Positions 8,081 to 16,196 of a stretch of DNA of 64,000 nucleotides are shown here, in pieces; position 1 is the first letter of the stretch; every line of letters starts with the position of its first letter. The position numbers were made by a program, and so were the translations under genes. The DNA is from Verrucomicrobiota bacterium (GTDB lineage: Bacteria; Verrucomicrobiota; Verrucomicrobiia; Limisphaerales; JACRJZ01), in contig JACRJZ010000145.1 of assembly GCA_016219875.1 (NCBI GenBank), forward strand, positions 1 through 64,000, in the 5' to 3' direction. The notes below the pieces were generated by a model, which was given only the letters and a program-made list of their open reading frames with translations, searched no databases and was not told the DNA's origin.

Positions 8081-10241
8081 GGAACTCGATCGTCCGGCTC
8101 GACTCCACCCCGGACTCCAAGACGCGCACGAGCGCCGTGGCCGTGTGCCGGCCCGGAACTGGATTGGCCATATCGAATCGGTGGTAATGGTCCAAGTAGG
8201 CCGCGCCGCGCGCCGCTTTCGGTGCAACCAGCGTGGGCGACACCTCCGCGCCGTCCACGCTCAGCTTGACCAGTTCGGTGAGCGGCTTCCGCGGCAGGCC
8301 TTGCGCCGTGTTTTCCCAAGCGCAGCGCACACGGACGACGACCCCGCGCTCGGGCCGCGCCGTTTCAAATTCGTCCTCCGGCCGGACGGCCACGATGGAG
8401 ACGAGCGGACGCTGGATGGCCGGGTTGTCCCACCAGCGCCACTCGCGTTCGCGTTCGCGCACGAACTCCACGACCTGCTGCGATCCGCTGTGCATCCAGG
8501 TTTTGTTTCCGCTGACGGCGTCGTGCCGCACCGCCACGACCCAATTCCGTTGGAGCGCGTTCAGCCAGCCTTCCCACGTCGGCTCCGTCGCGAGGAACAG
8601 CGTACGGAAGCCCGTCGTCATGTCGGCCAACCACCACGGCTCGTTGCCGTGCGCGTCCTGGAGCGCGACGAACGGAATCTGACCGCGATAGCAGTGCAGG
8701 AAGGGTTCGCTGTTGGTGAAGTCCGGGTTGCCGAAGTGGAAGGTGCTGATCGCCGCGTAGCCGCCGCGTTGCAGCGAGTCGTCGAGGTACAGCCGGACCA
8801 ACTCCTCGTTCTCGCCGAACTGCCAGATCAACCGCCCGCCGGCTTGGGTCAAAGGGGCCAGCCGCCGTTCGCGAAATTCGGGCCAGGACACGACGCTTGG
8901 GCCCGCCAGTGAAACGCCGAAGTCACTCCCGGCCGGCGCGATGATGTCGCTGGTGTGGCTGTAGGTGCCGAGGCCGGGAACCTTCACCCAGGTGCCGTAC
9001 TCCTCGTCGGACACGAAGAACTTCACCGGTGCTGGCTGTTCGTGCGCGATGGCCTGGGCGCGTGCGAGCCAGGCGGGCTTCGCGTTTTTCGCGCCCCAAA
9101 GATGGATGCGCAACGCACGGGCCAGATCGACGGCTTCGGCGGGACTGCCGCGGCCGTGCGCCTCGAGTTGGATCGAGAACACGCGCAGGCCGGGCGGGAG
9201 CGACGTGGCGGCGCGCGGCGCCCGCCTGGGTGAGCGGTCCAAAGAACCGAGCGCCCCGAGCGCGTTCAACGCATCCAGCGCGTAGTAAGTCGCCAATGGA
9301 TTGCTCTCCCAGCCGACGCGTCCGCCGAAACCGCCGTCGGCGTTCCGCAGCGACAGTAGCCCCTTCACCGCGGCCTCGCGATGCGTGGCGTCTGCGTCGA
9401 GCAACTTCAGTGACCGCACTGCCGCCCACGTGTAGGCCACGTCTTCGACGCCGGCGAACTCCGGCTTGGGCTGGCAGGTGAAGCCGCCGCTGGGAAGTTG
9501 GCAGGCGCGCACCCAGGCGACGGTTTCGTCTTTGCGTTCGGCGGCGCGGCCCAGCGCCCGCAACGCTTGAAGTCCCCACCACGTGTTCATCACGTGGCCG
9601 TCCCCGCCGTCCGCCGCCGGCGTGTTGTTGAAGCTGCCATTCGTGCGACGCCGGGAGTCGAGATACGCAACGTAGGCCGGGGAGAGGTCATCCAACGGCA
9701 GGCCGAGCAATTCCCGGCCGACGAACGCCGCGGCCTCGTGCCGGAGAATCGGCCAGCCGTGCTGCTCGTATTGCTTGAGATAGACGGTCGGTGTCTTCCA
9801 CGAACGCACCACGTCGCGGAACGACGCCGCCTCTTCGCCCAGCCAGAGCAGCGCCTGAATCTGTTCCCACTCGAACTCGTGATGTTCCTGCTCCAGCTTC
9901 TTGAGCCGAGACGGGTGATGCGTGCGGACGAACTCCGCCAGCGCCGTCTTGTTCGGCGGCGTCTGTTTCAACAACCGGTAGCAACCGATGACCGCGTAAG
10001 TCGGCGTGAGATGGGAATCGGCTTGGCCCTCCCAGCCGTAGCCGCCGTCGGGCCGCGCCAGACTCTCGAGGTAATTGAGCAACGAGCGTCGCCAGTCCTC
10101 TGTGTCACCGTCGGCCTGGGCGAACGCGAGTTGCGGCAAGGACGCCGTCAGCCCCGCCAGCGCGGCGCTCTTCAACATCATGCGGCGGGTCATCAAGGAA
10201 GCGGCGGCGGACGGGTTCATGTGCGGTTGTTCAGTTTCCAT
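8073..10241 (-). CDS. Tat-exported prenyltransferase/squalene-oxidase-repeat protein with C-terminal amidotransferase-like region
   Basis: A 722-residue protein. The N-terminus has a twin-arginine signal (TRRMMLKSAALAGL at about 17-30, ending ...PQLAFAQA), so it is probably exported folded. Residues 45-330 carry alpha/alpha-toroid repeats of the squalene-cyclase/prenyltransferase-repeat type (RPDGGYGWEGQ, SGGFTCQPKPEF, DGGFGGRVGWESNPLATYYALDAL). The DxDD motif of true class II terpene cyclases was not seen, so this is probably a repeat scaffold and not a cyclase. Residues 400-570 (VKFFVSDEEYGTWVKVPGLG, GGRLIWQFGENEELVRLYLD) resemble a class I amidotransferase-like fold. The C-terminus is beta-rich. 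The start at 10241 is the first ATG; an alternative seven codons downstream also keeps the Tat signal. Its stop codon lies inside a dispersed repeat, so the end may have been trimmed or extended by that repeat. Confidence 0.72.
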   Translation of the reverse strand: METEQPHMNPSAAASLMTRRMMLKSAALAGLTASLPQLAFAQADGDTEDWRRSLLNYLESLARPDGGYGWEGQADSHLTPTYAVIGCYRLLKQTPPNKTALAEFVRTHHPSRLKKLEQEHHEFEWEQIQALLWLGEEAASFRDVVRSWKTPTVYLKQYEQHGWPILRHEAAAFVGRELLGLPLDDLSPAYVAYLDSRRRTNGSFNNTPAADGGDGHVMNTWWGLQALRALGRAAERKDETVAWVRACQLPSGGFTCQPKPEFAGVEDVAYTWAAVRSLKLLDADATHREAAVKGLLSLRNADGGFGGRVGWESNPLATYYALDALNALGALGSLDRSPRRAPRAATSLPPGLRVFSIQLEAHGRGSPAEAVDLARALRIHLWGAKNAKPAWLARAQAIAHEQPAPVKFFVSDEEYGTWVKVPGLGTYSHTSDIIAPAGSDFGVSLAGPSVVSWPEFRERRLAPLTQAGGRLIWQFGENEELVRLYLDDSLQRGGYAAISTFHFGNPDFTNSEPFLHCYRGQIPFVALQDAHGNEPWWLADMTTGFRTLFLATEPTWEGWLNALQRNWVVAVRHDAVSGNKTWMHSGSQQVVEFVREREREWRWWDNPAIQRPLVSIVAVRPEDEFETARPERGVVVRVRCAWENTAQGLPRKPLTELVKLSVDGAEVSPTLVAPKAARGAAYLDHYHRFDMANPVPGRHTATALVRVLESGVESSRTIEFRA

Positions 10242-10414
10242 CAGGTTTCACGGTTGAACTCCTCCCTCAGACGCTTCACCCCGGACGTTGGCTACGGAAT
10301 TCGCGGAAGCACCGCGACTGCGGCCAACGAGGACGTTCACCACTGCTGGCTGCCTAGGTCGGGACGAAATCAAGGTTGCCAGCGGAGGACTTCCGGCGTG
10401 ATGATGCGTCCGTT

Positions 10415-10714
10415 ATGAACGCGAAATCACTCACCGTCGTCGCCACGCTCAAGGCCAAGCCGGGCCAGGAATCCACGCTCCGCCAGGAACTCCTGGCACT
10501 CATCCCCATCACCTGCCAGGAACCGGGCTGCTTCAACTACGACCTGCACCAGTCCACGGACGATCCCGCCAGCTTCCTCTTCCACGAGAACTGGGCGAGC
10601 AAGCCACACCTCGACGACCATCTTGCCCGGCCGCACTTGCGGGCTTTCCTGGCCAAGGCCGGCGATCTGCTCGCGGAGCCGCCGCAAATCACGCTTTGGG
10701 AAAAGATCGGGTGA
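10415..10714 (+). CDS. antibiotic biosynthesis monooxygenase (ABM) domain protein
   Basis: A 99-residue single ABM-fold protein, the usual length for YgiN-like quinol or small-molecule monooxygenases. Diagnostic features are the N-terminal strand LTVVATLKAKPGQE, the central EPGCFNYDLHQSTDDPASFLFHENW block with the conserved FxFxExW-type strand, and HxxxPHLRAFLAKAGDLL near the end. The start MNAKSL was chosen over an ATG 13 codons upstream because the domain begins directly after it. It ends 12 bases before the lipoprotein gene at 10727, so the two may be co-transcribed. The physiological substrate cannot be inferred. Confidence 0.85.
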   Translation: MNAKSLTVVATLKAKPGQESTLRQELLALIPITCQEPGCFNYDLHQSTDDPASFLFHENWASKPHLDDHLARPHLRAFLAKAGDLLAEPPQITLWEKIG

Positions 10715-10726
10715 GTCTGGAGGACC

Positions 10727-11230
10727 ATGAAGAAACTCTTCTCGCTTGGCTGCGCTGCGCTGGTCACGGCCACGTTGCTCTCCAGTTGCGCCACAAACCG
10801 TCTTGCGGACAGTGTCGAGGTCAGTCTCGTGAACCTCCGCTTCGATGAGGTGACACCGTTTGAAACGACGGCCACGTTCACGATCCGTCTGCAGAACCAG
10901 ACCACCGAGCCGCTCGGCCTCGAAGGAGGCGTCCACAAGATCTACCTCAACGGCGTCTATGTGGGCAGCGGCGTGTCGAACGACACGCTCGACATCCCAC
11001 GTTTGTCGGAAGGCGTTCAGACGGTCAGAGTCCACCTTCGCAATCTTTCGATGGCCCGGCTCATTCGCGACATCGTTGAGGCCCGGCGCGTGGATTATCG
11101 TCTCAGCAGTCTGGTGTACGCTCAACACACTGGCCACTCCGCACGGGTGCGAGTTTCGCGCGAGGGCGTCCTCGACTTGAAAGACTTCACCCCCACCCAG
11201 CCGGCGACAATTCCGTCCGCGCCCCGATAG
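10727..11230 (+). CDS. LEA14-like (LEA type 2) lipoprotein
   Basis: A 167-residue predicted lipoprotein: Lys-rich start, hydrophobic stretch, and lipobox LLSSC with Cys at residue 21, so it is processed by signal peptidase II. The mature part (VEVSLVNLRFDEVTPFETTATFTIRL, then EGGVHKIYLNGVYVGSGVSN) matches the beta-sandwich layout of LEA14/WHy-type proteins, which bacteria use in the envelope in desiccation- or stress-related roles; the role here is an inference. GGAGG at 10719-10723 lies just upstream of the ATG, one of the few clear Shine-Dalgarno sequences in the window. It closely follows the ABM gene. Confidence 0.75.
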   Translation: MKKLFSLGCAALVTATLLSSCATNRLADSVEVSLVNLRFDEVTPFETTATFTIRLQNQTTEPLGLEGGVHKIYLNGVYVGSGVSNDTLDIPRLSEGVQTVRVHLRNLSMARLIRDIVEARRVDYRLSSLVYAQHTGHSARVRVSREGVLDLKDFTPTQPATIPSAPR

Positions 11231-11255
11231 GAAACAGAAGCGAGTGAGTTGAGTG

Positions 11256-11426
11256 GGGTGCAGCAAGGCGCATCTCGGCACCACCACCGGCGGACCGCGG
11301 CCCGTCCCGGGCCGCAGCGGATCCGACACAATTTCCGCGTCGGAACCAGTGAGTGGGCCGGTTTCTTCGTGGCCGCTGCGGACGGGGACCGTCCGCGGTC
11401 CGGCGGTAGTGTCAAGCTGTGCCCGG
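11256..11426. repeat. GGACCGCGG-type dispersed palindrome in the gap 11231-11489
   Basis: Left part CACCGGCGGACCGCGGCCCG and right part GGACCGTCCGCGGTCCGGCG form a long imperfect inverted repeat, flanked by a CTGTGCCC word. The same unit recurs, shorter, at 15647-15712. No gene lies in this gap. Confidence 0.6.
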
Positions 11427-11489
11427 TGCGGCGACCCCTCTGGAATTGGCCTTGACGCTGGGCGTCCTACGTCGTAGCACAACCCCACT

Positions 11490-12359
11490 ATGATCCACCT
11501 AGGTCTGCATACCGACAATTGGCGTCCCCTTAGTGTTGGCTTCGAAGCCGCGTGCGAGAAGATCGCCGCGACGGGACTCAAACACATCGAGTTCTGCTCC
11601 ATCCACGGCCAGAACTTCATCGCCGCCCTCGGCTACGATCCTGGCGTTTCCCTCCAGTCCAACCCGCGCGCGATCCGCCGCTTCCTCGACAAGCTGGGGC
11701 TGAAGGTATCGCAGATCGACGGCTCCTATCCGATGATGGGCCCGAACGGCTCGGCCTTCGGCGTCCAGTATGTCACGCAGACCATCCGCTTCGCCGCAGA
11801 ACTGGGCTGCCCGATGGTCGATACCGTGGATGGCGCGTTCGAGATTCCCGGCCTGACACGCAAGGAAGTTTTCCGCGTCACTTGCGACAACTACCGCCAG
11901 TGCCTTTCCTGGGCCGAGGACTACCGGATCGTCATCAACGTCGAGCCGCACGGCCCCTACACGAACGACCTCGAGTTCATGCAAAACCTGTTCCAGCATT
12001 TCGAGTCCGAGTGGCTGCGGTGCAACTTCGACACCGGCAACACGTTCATCGCCGGTCACGATCCGCTCGACTACCTCAAGGCGCTGCGCAAGTACATCGT
12101 CCATTGCCACATCAAGGACGTCAGCCCAGCACTGGCCGCGGCGGTGCGCGGCGAGGAGACGGGCATCGGCAGTTCGGAAGTTTTCGTAGGCGGCGGCGTC
12201 AACGCGGAGAACGTCCGTGCCTGCCTGGAATACTTGAACCGCACCGGCTGGGACGGCGTAGTGAGCATCGAGTGCAGCGGCACGGACGAGAACACGCGCA
12301 AGAGCGTGGAGTGGATGAAGGGCGTGGTGAAGGGGCTGAGAAGGAAAGGGCGGAAGTGA
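11490..12359 (+). CDS. sugar phosphate isomerase/epimerase (xylose-isomerase-like TIM barrel)
   Basis: A 289-residue AP-endonuclease-2/xylose-isomerase-like TIM barrel, full length for the family. Metal-binding and catalytic residues fall where expected: Glu in the strand INVEPHGPYTND (about residue 152), Asp in CNFDTGNT (about 183), His in IVHCHIKDVSPA (about 210) and Glu in VVSIECSGTDEN near the C-terminus. Such enzymes isomerise or epimerise sugars or inositol derivatives in the cytoplasm; the substrate cannot be told from sequence. No signal peptide is present. The gene stands alone between a repeat-filled gap and the small gene at 12414. Confidence 0.85.
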   Translation: MIHLGLHTDNWRPLSVGFEAACEKIAATGLKHIEFCSIHGQNFIAALGYDPGVSLQSNPRAIRRFLDKLGLKVSQIDGSYPMMGPNGSAFGVQYVTQTIRFAAELGCPMVDTVDGAFEIPGLTRKEVFRVTCDNYRQCLSWAEDYRIVINVEPHGPYTNDLEFMQNLFQHFESEWLRCNFDTGNTFIAGHDPLDYLKALRKYIVHCHIKDVSPALAAAVRGEETGIGSSEVFVGGGVNAENVRACLEYLNRTGWDGVVSIECSGTDENTRKSVEWMKGVVKGLRRKGRK

Positions 12360-12413
12360 CGCCGACGCTTGCGGCCGGTTGACAGCATTCTGCCGGAGGG
12401 CCAGGATTCAGCC

Positions 12414-12632
12414 ATGAATGTTGAGCGACTGTTGGAGTTGATGCGCGCGACGCCGTTTGCGCCCTTCTCCGTGCTGCTGCCCAATGGGGACAAGATTCGC
12501 ATCCCGCACACGGACTACATCTGGGTGCATCCAGACCGGCGCACGATCATTGTGGTGGCGGAGAACGGCGCCACGCGTCTGCTGAACCACCAAATGCTGC
12601 TGGGAGTGGAATTGGAGCGGGCCGCTGCGTAA
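12414..12632 (+). CDS. small conserved hypothetical protein (72 aa)
   Basis: Reads MNVERLLELMRATPFAPFSV, then VLLPNGDKIRIPHTDYIWVH and a strand IIVVAENGATRLLN. I remember this layout (short helix, PFxPFxxxLxxG, xxxPHPD, RTxIV) as a common small family of unknown function in Planctomycetota and Verrucomicrobiota. A second, frameshifted member lies at 34813-35030. The internal ATG at 12414 was chosen over one 15 codons upstream because the family begins with this short helix; AGGA at 12403-12406 is a plausible ribosome site. It lies 54 bases after the isomerase gene. Function unknown. Confidence 0.65.
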   Translation: MNVERLLELMRATPFAPFSVLLPNGDKIRIPHTDYIWVHPDRRTIIVVAENGATRLLNHQMLLGVELERAAA

Positions 12633-12657
12633 ACGCCGGCACCATCTACCCCAGCCC

Positions 12658-14082
12658 CTACCGCAGCGAATCAAACCACGCCTTGGCCAACATCGCGCTG
12701 GGGATGGCGCAATCTCCGTGGTCCCCGGACGGCAGGGGATCGAAGAACTGCACCTGGGTCGCGCCGCGGGCCTGAAAACTGGCGAACGCCACCTGCGAGT
12801 TCGCGATGATGACGTCCTGATCGCCCGCACAATGGTACATCCGCATCAGCGCGCGTGGCGTCCAAGCGTAAAGGTCATTGTCCCGTAGCGCGACCGTGAG
12901 CGGATGGTTCGGGTTGCTGCGGAAGGCGGCGAGTATCGCCGGCTTGAGAACCTGGACCGGGTCGCTGGGCATGGCGGCGTTGATGGTGCTGCCATCCGAG
13001 TTGCCCTGCAGCAGCGGCGGCAGCGTGGTGGCATAGGCCGGCGCGAGCAAATCCGCCAGCGTGGACGCGAGGTGATAAACGTCCTGGTACGCCGCCAGCA
13101 AGTAGGCGAAGTAGTAGGGGTTCGGTTGCGCGCGGCCGGAGAGGAAATCCACAGCGGTGACGCCGGACAGATCATACGCTCCCGCCATTGGCGCGCAGGC
13201 CGTGACGGTGAATTCGTTCGTGTGAAAGGTTTCCAGTTCGCGGCACAGGGCCATCGTGACGTGGCCGCCTTGGGAGTAGCCGGTGAGAAACAGCTTGTTG
13301 GTCAGCGGAAACCCGTTCGTGGCGCACAGCGTCTTGACGGCGCGCAGCATATCAACGCACGCCGTGGCTTCGGAGCGCGCATGGTGGTAGGGATGCAGCC
13401 CCGGCGAATCCCCCAACCCGAGGAAGTCCGGCACCGCCGCCGCGTAGCCGGTGGTGGCAAAGCCGATCCCAATGGAAACCTCGCCCTGCAGATCCATGGA
13501 CGAAGGCGCCTTGTTGGTTTGCGTGATGGTGCCGTGCTGGTAGGTGACGAGCGGCAGCGGCCGGCCGGCTCCTTCCGGCAGGAGCAACGCGCCGGAGGCT
13601 TTGGTGCGCGCGCCCAGCGGGGTGATGGTTTCATAGACCACCTTGTAGAGCCGGACGTTGTATTGCGCGGTGATGTTCGTGACGCCCGCCGCGGCCAGCA
13701 GGAACCCGATCTCAAACCTGGACATGGTGCGGGTGTTCACCGCCGAGAGCACTTTGCCACGCTGCGATTCCGGCACGGCGACCACGCGGTAGAAGCGCGC
13801 GGTGTTGCTCGACGCGCTGGTGTCCACCCAGTTCGTGAGCGGGCTGGGCCAGGGCTGGTCCGCCGGGGCCAGACGCCACACGTCGTCGGCCAGAGCTTCG
13901 CGGAACTGGACCGAGTAAACCAAACCGGTCCCCGGCGCGTTCCACTGGAGTTGGAATCCGGCGGGCAGGCGAGCCGGATTCGTGATTTGCAGACTGATCG
14001 CGGCGTCAACGCCGAGCGGGAGAAGAAAAGCTGCCAGGACCGTGAGACACCGCGCCAGAAACCTTGAGATGCGTGAATTCAT
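12658..14082 (-). CDS. secreted alpha/beta hydrolase (secretory-lipase-like)
   Basis: A 474-residue exported hydrolase. The start MNSRISRFLARCL precedes a signal peptide ending near GVDAA. An N-terminal segment of about 100 residues resembles the beta-rich WNAPGTGLVYSVQ/RFYRV module common in secreted proteins of this group. The alpha/beta hydrolase follows: an oxyanion region around PLVTYQHGT, nucleophile elbow GYSQGG (Ser near residue 268), acid Asp in YHCAGDQDVII (near 420) and His in SGDHGDCAIPS (near 455), the arrangement of LIP-type secretory lipases. It probably cleaves esters outside the cytoplasm; the substrate is unknown. Confidence 0.82.
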   Translation of the reverse strand: MNSRISRFLARCLTVLAAFLLPLGVDAAISLQITNPARLPAGFQLQWNAPGTGLVYSVQFREALADDVWRLAPADQPWPSPLTNWVDTSASSNTARFYRVVAVPESQRGKVLSAVNTRTMSRFEIGFLLAAAGVTNITAQYNVRLYKVVYETITPLGARTKASGALLLPEGAGRPLPLVTYQHGTITQTNKAPSSMDLQGEVSIGIGFATTGYAAAVPDFLGLGDSPGLHPYHHARSEATACVDMLRAVKTLCATNGFPLTNKLFLTGYSQGGHVTMALCRELETFHTNEFTVTACAPMAGAYDLSGVTAVDFLSGRAQPNPYYFAYLLAAYQDVYHLASTLADLLAPAYATTLPPLLQGNSDGSTINAAMPSDPVQVLKPAILAAFRSNPNHPLTVALRDNDLYAWTPRALMRMYHCAGDQDVIIANSQVAFASFQARGATQVQFFDPLPSGDHGDCAIPSAMLAKAWFDSLR

Positions 14083-14235
14083 AGCGCGCGCAGAATAGCA
14101 AATCCGGCTGGACGGGGGCAAAAGCTTTCAGTCCGAATCTCCGAAAGGGCCTGGGGAGCGCGCCCGCGGGGCAAACATCGAAGCGCAAGAACTCTTCCGC
14201 CGCCACCATCCCGGCGGGCCAACCGGACACCCCCG

Positions 14236-14401
14236 ACGTGGCGCAGGCTTTCCAGCCAGCCGTAGCGCCGACTTTCCTGTCGGCAAAGCGGGTGGAGTTG
14301 AGAGGCGATGGGCGTGTTTCGCCGCTCGCTCCGTTCACGCGCTGGCCGGTTGGAAAACCGGCGCTACGGCAGACAGGAATGTCTGCGCTACGGCGGCAGG
14401 G
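14236..14401. repeat. TAGCGC-type composite repeat in the gap 14083-14440
   Basis: Contains CGCAGGCTTTCCAGCC, GCCGACTTTCCTGTCGGC, GCCGGTTGGAAAACCGGC and GCAGACAGGAATGTCTGC in series, each a small palindrome joined by CTACGGC or TAGCGCC words. Same modular vocabulary as 7922-8080, 50130-50345 and 63560-63772. No gene seen in the gap. Confidence 0.7.
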
Positions 14402-14440
14402 CCGCGGTGCGCCCCATCTCGACGCTCGCCCCCGCCCGGA

Positions 14441-15568
14441 TCAATCGCCAAGGCAGGTGCCGACGGCGCGGGCCGATCGGACCCAGGGATGGTCCATCGG
14501 TACGTTCTTCCGTTTGCCCGCTACGTCTTTGATCGGCACGGGCTGCGCCGAGTCTCCGCGGGCCGCCACCATGACGCCGAACACGCCTTCGTGGATCAGC
14601 TCCGCGCAGGCCGTGCCCAGCCGCGTGGCCAGCAACCGGTCTCCCGCCGACGGCGCGCCGCCGCGCTGCACGTAACCCAGAATGCTGACGCGGCATTCCA
14701 GGCCGGTGAGGGTTTCGAGTTGGCTGGCCAGACGCAACGTGTTGCCGGCGTGCTGGCGGTCCAGGTCGGCCAATTCCGCTTTCGCCTTCAACACTGTTTC
14801 CTGGTTCTTCGCCGCGGCCTTGCGCGCCCGCACGGTCTGGAAGCGGACGGCGTCGTCGCGGGACATGGCGCCCTCCGCGACGGCCACGATGCTGAAGTTC
14901 GTGCCGTGCTGGCTGCGGCGGCGGATGGCGAGGGCAATTTTTTCGACATCGTAAGGAATCTCCGGGATCAGGATCACGTCCGCGCCGCCCGCGATCCCGG
15001 CGCCGAGCGTGAGCCAACCCGCGCGATGGCCCATGACTTCGGCCATGATGATGCGGTGGTGGCTGTGCGCCGTGCTGTGCAGGCGATCGATCGCCTCCGT
15101 GGCGATGCCGAGGGCGGTGTCGAAGCCGAAGGTGGTGTCGGTCATCTCCACGTCGTTGTCGATGGTCTTGGGCAGCGTGATGATCTGGAGTCCTTTTTCG
15201 ACCAGGCGCAGCGCGTTCTTGTGCGTGCCGCCCCCGCCGATGCAGACCAGGGCGTCCAGGCGGAGCTTCGCGCAGTTGCGGACGATCGCGTCGCGCACGT
15301 CACGGGTCCGGCCCTTGATTTCCATGCGGTGTGGTTTGACGCGGCTGGTGCCGAGGATGGTTCCGCCCACGGTCAAGATGCCAGCCAGGGTGCTCTTGGC
15401 GAGGGAGAGCGTGCGGTTTTCGATCAACCCGAGAAAGCCATCGCGGATGCCGACGATCTCGATGCCATGAAGTCCGAGCGCGGCCTTGCCCACGCCGCGG
15501 ATGGCCGCGTTAAGTCCCGGGCAATCGCCGCCCGCGGTGAGGATGCCGATGCGTTTGATTGTTTTCAT
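14441..15568 (-). CDS. 6-phosphofructokinase (PFK-A family, phosphoryl donor uncertain)
   Basis: A 375-residue PFK-A-type enzyme that phosphorylates fructose 6-phosphate in glycolysis. Recognisable motifs: GGDCPGLNAAIRG (13-25), VGGTILGTSR (67-75), PKTIDND (133-139, containing the catalytic base Asp), a sugar-binding helix FDTALGIATEAIDRLHSTAHSHHR, EVMGHRAGW (177-185) and GYVQRGGAPSAGDRLLATRLG. Oddities: the loop that is GGDG(S/T) in ATP enzymes is GGGGT (111-115), so the Mg-binding Asp equivalent to E. coli Asp103 is Gly; the MGR motif reads MGHR. Lys134 in PKTIDND is the residue seen in PPi-dependent and mixed-substrate PFKs, while Gly114 argues for ATP. The donor therefore cannot be assigned. 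The gene stands alone between two repeat-rich gaps. Confidence 0.88.
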   Translation of the reverse strand: MKTIKRIGILTAGGDCPGLNAAIRGVGKAALGLHGIEIVGIRDGFLGLIENRTLSLAKSTLAGILTVGGTILGTSRVKPHRMEIKGRTRDVRDAIVRNCAKLRLDALVCIGGGGTHKNALRLVEKGLQIITLPKTIDNDVEMTDTTFGFDTALGIATEAIDRLHSTAHSHHRIIMAEVMGHRAGWLTLGAGIAGGADVILIPEIPYDVEKIALAIRRRSQHGTNFSIVAVAEGAMSRDDAVRFQTVRARKAAAKNQETVLKAKAELADLDRQHAGNTLRLASQLETLTGLECRVSILGYVQRGGAPSAGDRLLATRLGTACAELIHEGVFGVMVAARGDSAQPVPIKDVAGKRKNVPMDHPWVRSARAVGTCLGD

Positions 15569-15646
15569 GTGTGGTCCGATGCGGCCCGACCATACGGCGG
15601 AAAGCTCTTGCGGCCAAGTCCAGATGAAGCGCGCCGAGGGCGCCTC

Positions 15647-15712
15647 TTGACACTACCGCCGGACCGCGGACGGGCCGCGGTCCGCCGATGGTGGTACTGA
15701 GCTGCGCCCGGG
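15647..15712. repeat. GGACCGCGG-type dispersed palindrome (short copy)
   Basis: Contains GCCGGACCGCGG and CCGCGGTCCGCC as inverted arms, preceded by TTGACACTAC and followed by GTGGTACTGAGCTGCGCCC. It matches the outer parts of the element at 11256-11426. Confidence 0.6.
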
Positions 15713-15782
15713 AGCGTTGGTCACCCCCGGCGTCACCGCCGTTGAATGAAGGCCAGCGGCACAGCCAAGCCGACAGGTTCCT

Positions 15783-15860
15783 GCTCTTAATCTTGATCGT
15801 AATCTTCATCTCCCCAGCACTTCAGCGAGTAAGAGTAAGATTATGAGTACGATGAAGAGC
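15783..15860. repeat. hexamer array forming an imperfect inverted repeat
   Basis: Left half has a 6-base period (CTTAAT CTTGAT CGTAAT); right half reads GAGTAA GAGTAA GATTAT GAGTAC GATGAA and is roughly the reverse complement, separated by about 20 bases. The gap 15569-15980 holds this, the preceding palindrome and a C-run near 15892; no gene seen. Confidence 0.6.
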
Positions 15861-15980
15861 CTGCCGCCGCTGCTTAATTCAATGGCAGTGCCCCCCCCCG
15901 GCGTCCCCTTCAAACGCGGCTGGCGTCAGCAGTCACCGCAGGATTGACGACCGCGGCGGGCAGGATACTTTGGCCCCGCC

Positions 15981-16196
15981 ATGAACCAGAGCGAGCAGAA
16001 GGCACGTGAAGACTTCCGGGAGCAATGCCGCCGGCAGATGGACCGTCCGCTGGCGCTGCGCCTTCGATACGGTTTTTTCCGCGCCTACAAGCCGGTGCTG
16101 GACGACGCTCCGTGGCGCGCCTTCGATTCCATGGCGCAGTACCGCGCCTGGTGTGAAAGCCAGCTCCCGGCCTACCTTGGATTCAAGCGCGCATGA
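15981..16196 (+). CDS. small conserved protein coupled to a nucleotidyltransferase
   Basis: A 71-residue basic, helical protein (KAREDFREQCRRQMDRPLAL, then PWRAFDSMAQYRAWCESQLP). Its stop codon overlaps the next start in an ATGA junction, so translation of the two is probably coupled. I recall similar small genes in front of DUF6036-type nucleotidyltransferases in other bacteria, which suggests a two-component unit, possibly toxin-antitoxin-like; that is inference only. No signal peptide or membrane segment. Confidence 0.6.
   Translation: MNQSEQKAREDFREQCRRQMDRPLALRLRYGFFRAYKPVLDDAPWRAFDSMAQYRAWCESQLPAYLGFKRA

Noticed and set aside
8073..10241. Squalene-hopene cyclase
   Set aside because: The catalytic DxDD motif was not seen, the protein carries a Tat signal, and the C-terminal half is unrelated to cyclases.
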